DNA from: Deltaproteobacteria bacterium
Lineage (GTDB): Bacteria > Myxococcota_A > Polyangia > Polyangiales > Polyangiaceae
Assembly (NCBI GenBank): GCA_016218915.1
Contig: JACRCQ010000041.1
Location: forward strand, 175,292 to 239,291
Reading direction: 5' to 3'
Length of the DNA stretch: 64,000 nt
The translations under genes and the position numbers were made by a program. Within the stretch, counting starts at the first letter, position 1. Each line of letters starts with the position of its first letter. The notes beneath the pieces are model-generated. The model did no database searches. It worked only from the letters and a program-made list of their open reading frames with translations, and was not told the origin of the DNA. Of the stretch, positions 58,388 through 64,000 are shown piece by piece.

Positions 58388-59016
58388 GCGCGCGCATCCA
58401 CCCCACTGCGATCGTCGAGGAAGGCGTCATCATCGGCGATCGCACGTCGGTCTGGGACAATGTGCACATTCGTGGCCCTGGCACGCGCATCGGCTCGGAC
58501 TGCATCGTGGGCGAAAAGAGCTACATCGCCTATGGCGTCGAGATCGCGGACCGGGTCAAGATCAACGCCATGGTCTACATCTGCAATGCTGTGACCATCG
58601 AGCGGGGCGTGATGATCTCCGCGAGCACCACGTTCACCAACGACCGATTTCCACGCTCCACCACGCCGGACCTCTCCGAATTGCGAAGCTCGGCGCCGGA
58701 TGAGCACACGCTTCCGACCCGGGTGCGCGAGGGCGCCACCATCGGCGCAGCCTGCACCGTGGGGTGCAACCTCGAGATCGGACGATTCGCGATGGTGGGC
58801 ATGGGCTCTCTGGTAACCCGATCGATTCCGGACTTCCATCTTGCCGTCGGCAGTCCCGCTCGCTCCATCGGCTGCGTCTGCAGATGTGGCGAGCCCTTCC
58901 TGCGTTTCAGCCCAGGGGCGCCTCCTCCGGATCAGAAAGACATTGCCTGCTCCTCCTGTAGCCTTCGCTATTCGGTCCAGGATGGACGCGTCATCGAGCT
59001 CAACCCGCCGGTCTGA
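58384..59016 (+). CDS. Left-handed beta-helix N-acetyltransferase (WlbB/WbpD type) with Cys ribbon
   Basis: A 210-residue protein; ATG 58384 overlaps the upstream stop (ATGA). Hexapeptide turns start at once ('ARIHPTAIVEEGVIIGDRTSVWDNVHIRGPGTRIG') and 'GATIGAACTVGCNLEIGRFAMVGMGSLVTRSIPDF' closes the helix. The last ~45 residues hold 'VCRCGEPF' and 'IACSSCSLRY', a four-Cys zinc-ribbon-like module. It should acetylate the amino group installed by the aminotransferase. Two bases separate it from the next gene. Confidence 0.9.
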   Translation: MSARIHPTAIVEEGVIIGDRTSVWDNVHIRGPGTRIGSDCIVGEKSYIAYGVEIADRVKINAMVYICNAVTIERGVMISASTTFTNDRFPRSTTPDLSELRSSAPDEHTLPTRVREGATIGAACTVGCNLEIGRFAMVGMGSLVTRSIPDFHLAVGSPARSIGCVCRCGEPFLRFSPGAPPPDQKDIACSSCSLRYSVQDGRVIELNPPV

Positions 59017-59018
59017 TC

Positions 59019-60338
59019 ATGAACAAGACCGTAGCCGCGCAGTCGTGGTGCATCATCGGTGGTGGTGTGGTGGGGCTCACGCTTGCGCGGCGACTGGCCC
59101 AGCAGGGGCATACGGTCACCCTCTTCGAGGCTGCACCTGAGCTGGGTGGCCTCGCTTCAGCCTGGAAGCTCGGGGATGCGACGTGGGATCGTCACTACCA
59201 CGTAACCTTGCTCTCTGATTCGCACTGGCGCCGCGTGCTCGGGGAGCTCGGGCTGGAGCACGGGATGCGATGGGTCGAGACCCGCACCGGGTGCTACACG
59301 GACGGCAAGCTCTACTCCGTGTCGAACAGCCTGGAGTTCCTTCGCTTCCCGCCGCTGCGGCTCGCGGACAAGCTCAGGCTCGGAGCCACGATCGTCTATG
59401 CCTCGCGGGTCAAGGACTGGCGCGCCCTGGAGCGCGTGCCTGTGTCAGAATGGCTCACCAAGCTTTCGGGCAAGCGCACCTTCGACAAGTTCTGGCTTCC
59501 CTTGCTCCGCTCCAAGCTCGGGGACAACTGGAGAGTCACCAGCGCTGCCTTCATGTGGGCAACCATCGCGCGCCTCTATGCGGCTCGCCGAAGCGGCCTC
59601 AAGAAAGAGATGTTCGGCTACGTCCCTGGAGGATATGCGCGCATCCTGAAGCGATTCCGCGAAACCCTCGAAGCCCAAGGGGTCAAGCTGCGCCTCGCCA
59701 CGCCCGTCTCCAGGCTCTCTCGCCACCCGCAGGGCGGCGTGAGCGTGGAGCTTCCCTCTGGCGACAAGCTCCGCTTTGACCGCGCAGTGGTCACCCTCGC
59801 AGCGCCGCTCGCTGCCCGCCTCTGCCCAGACCTGTCCGAGGACGAGCTCGGCCGGCTCGCAGGCGTGCGCTACCAGGGAATTGTCTGCGTGTCGCTGCTG
59901 ACCGACCAGGCCCTGGGAGGCTACTACGTCACCAACATCACCGATGACTGGGTCCCGTTCACCGGCGTCATCGAGATGACCGCCATGGTCGATCCCAAGG
60001 AGCTGGGCGGACGGCACCTCGTATATCTCCCCAAGTACGTGCCAGCAGGGGATCCGTTCCTGAAGACACCGGACGACCAAGTCCGCGAGAGCTTCCTGGG
60101 AGCGTTGGAGAAAATGTATCCCGGGTTCCGGCGCTCGCAGGTCCGTGCGTTTCAGGTGTCACGCGTGAGCCATGTCTGTGCGGTACCGACCCTGGGCTAC
60201 TCGGACCGGCTGCCTGGTGTGGCAACCAGCATCCCCGGCCTCTTCATGCTCGGCTCAGCGCATATCGTCAATGGCACCCTGAACGTCAACGAGAGCGTGC
60301 AGCTCGCGGAGCGCGCTCTTCGAGAGGTCCTCCAATGA
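59019..60338 (+). CDS. FAD-dependent amine-oxidase-like sugar oxidoreductase
   Basis: A 439-residue protein; ATG 59019, two bases after the acetyltransferase stop. 'WCIIGGGVVGLTLARRLAQQGHTVTLFEAAPELGGLASAW' (residues ~10-49) binds FAD in the GxGxxG and 'E..GG' manner. The end 'GLFMLGSAHIVNGTLNVNESVQLAERA' closes the FAD site. Related proteins are annotated as protoporphyrinogen-oxidase-like or galactopyranose-mutase-like in sugar loci. The substrate is unknown; it could isomerise or oxidise a nucleotide or lipid-linked sugar. Stop overlaps the next start (ATGA). Confidence 0.85.
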   Translation: MNKTVAAQSWCIIGGGVVGLTLARRLAQQGHTVTLFEAAPELGGLASAWKLGDATWDRHYHVTLLSDSHWRRVLGELGLEHGMRWVETRTGCYTDGKLYSVSNSLEFLRFPPLRLADKLRLGATIVYASRVKDWRALERVPVSEWLTKLSGKRTFDKFWLPLLRSKLGDNWRVTSAAFMWATIARLYAARRSGLKKEMFGYVPGGYARILKRFRETLEAQGVKLRLATPVSRLSRHPQGGVSVELPSGDKLRFDRAVVTLAAPLAARLCPDLSEDELGRLAGVRYQGIVCVSLLTDQALGGYYVTNITDDWVPFTGVIEMTAMVDPKELGGRHLVYLPKYVPAGDPFLKTPDDQVRESFLGALEKMYPGFRRSQVRAFQVSRVSHVCAVPTLGYSDRLPGVATSIPGLFMLGSAHIVNGTLNVNESVQLAERALREVLQ

Positions 60339-61288
60339 AGCCCATTGCCAGCCTTTCGCTCGATCTCGACAACCAGTGGTCGTACATGAAGACCCACGGG
60401 GACGCCGGATGGGAGGCGTTTCCGAGCTACCTCGACCTCGTGGTGGACCGGTTTCTCCCCATGCTCGAGGAGCGCGGGCTGCGCATCACCGTCTTCGTCG
60501 TGGGCCAGGATGCTGCCCTGGACAAGAATCACAAGGCGCTCAGGAAGATCGCCGATGCAGGTCACGAGATCGGCAATCATTCGTTCCACCACGAACCTTG
60601 GCTTCATCTGTACTCCGAGGAGCAGATCGAGGAGGAGATCTCCAAGGCCGAGCAAGCGATCGAGCATGCCACAGGGCGGCGTCCGCACGGATTTCGCGGC
60701 CCGGGGTTCAGCATCTCGCCCACGGTGCTGCGGGTGCTGCTGCGGCACGGATACCGCTACGATTGCTCGACCTTTCCGACGTTCCTCGGCCCGCTGGCGC
60801 GCACCTGGTACTTCTTGAAGTCAGACCTCGCCCCAGAAGAGCGCGAAAAGCGAAAGCAGCTCTTTGGAGGGTGGAAAGAGGGGCTGCGATCGATTGACCC
60901 GTATCTCTGGGAGCTCGCCGAAGGGAACATGGTGGAGATCCCAGTGACGACCGTGCCGGTGCTCCGGGTTCCGATGCACATGAGCTACGTGCTGTACCTG
61001 AGCACACTCTCGCCGCGGCTCGCGCGGGCGTACTTTGCATCTGCGCAGGCCACCTGCCGCATGTTCGGCTCATCGCCTTCCCTGCTGCTCCACCCGCTCG
61101 ACTTCCTGTCCGGAGAGGACATCGACGCGCTAGCGTTCTTCCCTGGCATGGCCTTGCGCGCCCAGGACAAGCTCGCCTGCGTGGGCGCATGCCTGGACCT
61201 GCTCAGGCGCAACTTCGACATACTTCCGCTGGAAGAGCATGCGGAAGCGCTGCGGCGCGGGTCATCTCTCCAGCTGGAAGCAGCGTGA
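60335..61288 (+). CDS. Polysaccharide deacetylase (NodB type)
   Basis: A 317-residue protein; ATG 60335 overlaps the upstream stop (ATGA). 'ASLSLDLDNQW' gives the catalytic and metal Asp residues and 'HEIGNHSFHHEP' a complete HxxxH. 'HGFRGPGFSIS' is the RxPxG-like base region. No signal peptide, so it would deacetylate a cytoplasmic sugar or lipid-linked intermediate. It overlaps the next gene by four bases (GTGA). Confidence 0.87.
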   Translation: MKPIASLSLDLDNQWSYMKTHGDAGWEAFPSYLDLVVDRFLPMLEERGLRITVFVVGQDAALDKNHKALRKIADAGHEIGNHSFHHEPWLHLYSEEQIEEEISKAEQAIEHATGRRPHGFRGPGFSISPTVLRVLLRHGYRYDCSTFPTFLGPLARTWYFLKSDLAPEEREKRKQLFGGWKEGLRSIDPYLWELAEGNMVEIPVTTVPVLRVPMHMSYVLYLSTLSPRLARAYFASAQATCRMFGSSPSLLLHPLDFLSGEDIDALAFFPGMALRAQDKLACVGACLDLLRRNFDILPLEEHAEALRRGSSLQLEAA

Positions 61289-62859
61289 GTGGGCGCAATG
61301 ACCGAGACCTGTCCGCTGTGGCTTGCGTCGCAGCGGGCTATGCGCTGTTGACCGGTTTCTTGTCGTGGCGTCTGCCGCTGTGGACCGACGAGCTGTACAC
61401 GCTGCACACCACGGCAGATGGCCCGATGATCGCGGCGCACAAGGCGCTCTCGTTCGAGCTTCAGCCGCCCGTGTACTTTGTCATCCAGGCGCTCTGGCGC
61501 ATGGTCTTCCCTGCCCCGCTTGCGGCACGCGTTCCGTCGATCGTTTTCGGGACAGCCGCTGTGGTGGTTGGCGCGATGCTGGCCCGAACGCTGATGCCCG
61601 AGCTGCGGGCGCGCTGGCCGGCACTTGTCATTGCGTGCCATCCGCTGGTGCTCTGGGCTGGCGCTGAAGCGCGTTGCTATGCGCTGGTGATGCTGATCGG
61701 CGCTGGAATCGCCTACGTGTTCGTGAGGACGCACGTGCAGGGGTGGCAGCGCGGACGACTGTGGATGATCGCCATCGCAGTGCTTGCGCTCTACACCCAG
61801 TATTACCTGGGGTTTCTCCTTGCGGCTGCGGGACTGTCCCTGATCGTTACCGGAAGGTACAGGCAGGCAGGTCGCTACGCGCTGGAGATGCTCGTGGTCC
61901 TCGTGCTCTTCGCGCCGCTCGCTCTTGTCGCACGCACGCAGGCCTTGGCTCATGCCAGCCCGGCGAGCGCGCATCCTTTCGCCCTGACCACGATGCTCGT
62001 GGAGACCTGGCGTGGTGTGAGCACCCTCGCGATCGGGGCAGTAGCGAGCCCCTGGAAGCTCGAGACTGCGTCAGCACCCATGCTTCTGAGGCGCCTGTTC
62101 CGCTTTGCGCTTCTTGCAGGAGTGGCAGCGATGGTCGCACAAATACCACGGGCAAGCCTCGCGCGTGCACGAAGTTGGATCGCCCTTCGGCTTGCCCATG
62201 GCACCTACAAAGGGCTCGCTCCGGAGAATCCGCGCGACCTGCGTGCCCTGTCGATTCCCGGGTTTCTCGCAGCGCTCACGGCTTCGGCGTTCCTGTTCGG
62301 CTGGGTGCTGACATCCATCGCCTCCACGCCGTGGGATACGCGTCACTGGCTCGGGCTGGTCATCCCGGCTGTGTTGTTGCCCTTGGCGATCGCGCGCGCG
62401 ATCGGCCCGCGAACCGCTGAGGCCGCGATCATGGTCCTGCTGGTCGGAAGCGTTGCAGCGTCCATCGACAGCAACCGTGGCCTGGCCAAGGCAGGAGACA
62501 GCCAGCGCGTAGCACGCGCCCTGGAGCAGAGCGGGGCCAAGGGCGAGCCGGTCTTGATCGTCCCTGCGGACAACGTGCTTTCGCTCTCGTACTACTACAG
62601 CGGGCCGAACCGTCTGGTGCCAGTCCCCCGCGCGCCGAGCCTGGAGACGTACCGGCATGCAAACCTGTTCCCAGCGAACGCCATGGAGGTCCGTGAAGCG
62701 ATCGAGCCGTTGGGGGAGCTCTCAGCGGTGTGGGTGTACGCAGACGGAGCACGCGCGGCCGGGGAGATGGGTCGATATCTGGATGGGGGTTGGCGGGAGG
62801 ACCAGCGGCTCGCGTTCTGGGATGGGGCGTGGTTGATACATTTTCGGCGGGGGGATTGA
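61285..62859 (+). CDS. GT39/ArnT-like membrane glycosyltransferase
   Basis: A 524-residue protein beginning at GTG 61285, which overlaps the upstream stop as GTGA and has GGAAG five bases upstream. About ten hydrophobic helices with 'LPLWTDELYTLHTTADG' after the first helix; the Asp-Glu pair there is the catalytic site of PMT/ArnT-type (GT-C) transferases. The C-terminal ~130 residues form a soluble periplasmic domain ('PVLIVPADNVLSLSYYYSG'). It should transfer a sugar from a polyprenyl phosphate donor to the polymer or a lipid at the periplasmic face. The donor may be made by the GT2 half of the fusion gene in this operon. Last gene of the operon. Confidence 0.85.
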   Translation: MSGRNDRDLSAVACVAAGYALLTGFLSWRLPLWTDELYTLHTTADGPMIAAHKALSFELQPPVYFVIQALWRMVFPAPLAARVPSIVFGTAAVVVGAMLARTLMPELRARWPALVIACHPLVLWAGAEARCYALVMLIGAGIAYVFVRTHVQGWQRGRLWMIAIAVLALYTQYYLGFLLAAAGLSLIVTGRYRQAGRYALEMLVVLVLFAPLALVARTQALAHASPASAHPFALTTMLVETWRGVSTLAIGAVASPWKLETASAPMLLRRLFRFALLAGVAAMVAQIPRASLARARSWIALRLAHGTYKGLAPENPRDLRALSIPGFLAALTASAFLFGWVLTSIASTPWDTRHWLGLVIPAVLLPLAIARAIGPRTAEAAIMVLLVGSVAASIDSNRGLAKAGDSQRVARALEQSGAKGEPVLIVPADNVLSLSYYYSGPNRLVPVPRAPSLETYRHANLFPANAMEVREAIEPLGELSAVWVYADGARAAGEMGRYLDGGWREDQRLAFWDGAWLIHFRRGD

Positions 62860-62874
62860 GACGCCGAGGAATGC

Positions 62875-63519
62875 CTACCCAACCAGGTACTTGAACTCAA
62901 ACGCCCCACCACAGGCCTTGGCGAAGATGTGGAAATTGCATTCCGCAAACAGCCAATTTCCGTCTATTCGCGCGTCCAAGCGTGTCGGAAATCCAAGCTG
63001 CAACAAGTGAATGTATCCTGAGGCCATCATTTCAAGCGCAGCATCGAGCAGCATGTCGTCGAGGCTCTCAAAGTACGGCATTCCACCGACCTTGTGGTCA
63101 GCTTCAACCTTCCACACGTTCTCCCCGACACCGCTGCGAAGATCCGGATCGTGAGAGGGCGGCCCGAACACTGGGACCATTCGAGGCAGGACCGAGCCCA
63201 TTGTGCCTGCCGGTTGATCCTTCGAAGGCGCGAACTGGGCAAACTGAATCAGGACTTCTGATTCCGGGCCTGGGACCTCCAGTTTGCATACGTTGCCATA
63301 GTAGAAAGGGCTATATTCATCGTCATCCAGTGTGGTGAATACGGCCACGCTCGTCGTGTCCGTGAGCGCCAGGACGGCTAGAAAGCGGGTCACTGATTCC
63401 ACGTGTCTTGGGAACACATCCCGTGGAGCAGTCCCGCCGAAGTAGTGACGAGCGGGTTGGTCATTGCGCTGCAATCGAAAGGGGATGAATTCGGTCTCGT
63501 ACGCGCGGAAAAGGTTCAT
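62875..63519 (-). CDS. Small orphan protein, DUF1963-like
   Basis: About 214 residues; ATG 63519 (a longer frame from 63711 has no ribosome site and poor composition). No signal peptide. 'DHKVGGMPYFESLDDMLLD' resembles the K-x-GG-x-P-Y block of DUF1963/YwqG-type proteins, and 'HLLQLGFPTRLDARIDGNWLFAECNFHIFA' has the same strand order. Base composition is visibly less GC-rich than the adjoining operon, so it may have been acquired separately. It converges with the GT39-like gene with 15 bases between. Function unknown; some relatives are linked to toxin-immunity modules, which cannot be shown here. Confidence 0.55.
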   Translation of the reverse strand: MNLFRAYETEFIPFRLQRNDQPARHYFGGTAPRDVFPRHVESVTRFLAVLALTDTTSVAVFTTLDDDEYSPFYYGNVCKLEVPGPESEVLIQFAQFAPSKDQPAGTMGSVLPRMVPVFGPPSHDPDLRSGVGENVWKVEADHKVGGMPYFESLDDMLLDAALEMMASGYIHLLQLGFPTRLDARIDGNWLFAECNFHIFAKACGGAFEFKYLVG

Positions 63520-64000
63520 GGGCAAGCTTTCAGTCTTCCCCCGTTTGGGAGGGATTTGATGGCCCAATACCTCTGCCCGGCCCTGCGAGCAAGCCCCCTG
63601 CCAGCCGGTGGAACCCGCCTCCATCGAGCGCAGGTCCGCGACAGCTCCCGGCCGGTCAGCCAAGGGCACAAATCCGACGATCGGCTCCGGTCTCGGGACT
63701 GCCGAGTCCATGTCCGACCGCTACTCGTCGGCTTCGGAGTCCGATGTAGCCGCCGGCTGAAGCCGACGGCTGACGTTCAAGCGCGTGCAGCGCAAAGCCC
63801 TACGGGCTGATTGTCATCCACTGTGCATAGGGTGCATGGTCTCCCGGTGCGTCTGGACGCTTCACGCCCGGTCGATTTGGATCGCCTTGCGCCGGTTCGA
63901 GGTTGATCGCTTGAGCGGATCAAGACGGCGCCTGCGCGTCGGTGATGACGGTTCGAGCGGGGCATGCCATGGCTTTGTGTGAAGCTGTACCCACGACGAC
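63520..64000. other. 481-bp right-edge stretch without a supported gene
   Basis: Short frames on both strands show no family resemblance. The region holds a REP-like hairpin group (63727-63808) related to the one at 5724-5791; the rest has no recognised feature. A gene beginning past the window edge cannot be excluded. Confidence 0.6.
63727..63808. repeat. REP-like hairpin group, second copy
   Basis: GTCGGCTTC (63727-63735) pairs with GAAGCCGAC (63759-63767); inside, CGGCTGAAGCCG forms a 5-bp hairpin (63754-63765), and AGCCC/GGGCT with a 3-base loop lies at 63796-63808. The core CGGCTGAAGCCG and the AGCCC/GGGCT hairpin resemble 5724-5791. Confidence 0.65.

Overview
The window is high-GC DNA in which the genes are long and close-packed on both strands. 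It looks like part of the chromosome of a large-genome member of the Myxococcota, probably of the Polyangia type. This is inferred from family content: a membrane Ser/Thr kinase with a Ser/Thr/Pro-rich outer tail, many Gly/Ala/Ser-rich lipoproteins, a giant Cys-rich 'NGCE' repeat protein, a DUF3015 protein, and a very large exopolysaccharide locus. No rRNA, tRNA, CRISPR array, insertion sequence or phage gene was recognised.

Left part (1-20.3 kb): a mixed housekeeping and envelope region. It opens with two translationally coupled nitrogenase-component-1-like subunits, the first cut by the window edge. Then come a lamin-tail lipoprotein, the Ser/Thr kinase with a small envelope partner, and a 490-bp gene-free stretch built from several repeat families. 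These are followed by two secreted Cys-rich or beta-propeller lipoproteins, a thioredoxin divergent from a TMEM43-like membrane protein, a secreted protein with a possible His-Cys dyad, a DUF6122 membrane protein, a clan-A glycosidase-like lipoprotein, an Lnb/DUF4105 protein with a DUF3015 protein, a methyltransferase and a further lipoprotein.

Centre and right (20.7-62.9 kb): one continuous exopolysaccharide locus. 20.7-35.1 kb carries the Wzx/Wzy-type assembly machinery: a barrel-like outer-membrane protein, a Wzy/O-antigen-ligase-like polymerase, a Wza-like export lipoprotein, and a Wzc-like co-polymerase whose kinase domain is degenerate. It also carries a WecG/TagA transferase, the initiating sugar-phosphate transferase, glycosyltransferases and a Wzx flippase, followed by a STAS regulator. 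35.9-53.1 kb is one long minus-strand run. Its downstream half is a tightly overlapped cassette: asparagine-synthetase-like amidotransferase, acyl carrier protein, NadE-like ligase, two unusual alpha/beta hydrolases, an SGNH-like hydrolase and an alkaline-phosphatase-superfamily enzyme. Its upstream half has glycosyltransferases, a deacetylase-like protein, a GH9 glucanase, a UDP-glucuronate decarboxylase and an LPG-synthase-type membrane protein. 53.3-62.9 kb is a plus-strand operon: UDP-GlcNAc 2-epimerase, deacetylase-GT2 fusion, aminotransferase, dehydrogenase, N-acetyltransferase, FAD oxidoreductase, deacetylase and a GT39-like transferase. The sugar genes together suggest a polymer with an N-acetylated amino sugar, possibly a diacetamido-uronate, and a pentose from UDP-xylose.

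Right edge (62.9-64 kb): a small, less GC-rich orphan gene and about 480 bp of gene-free DNA holding a second copy of the hairpin repeat seen at 5.7 kb. The strongest candidate for an undescribed system is the amidotransferase/ACP/NadE-like/hydrolase cassette. Next are the GT2-nucleotidyltransferase fusion, the chain of sugar-transferase remnants and the nitrogenase-like pair.
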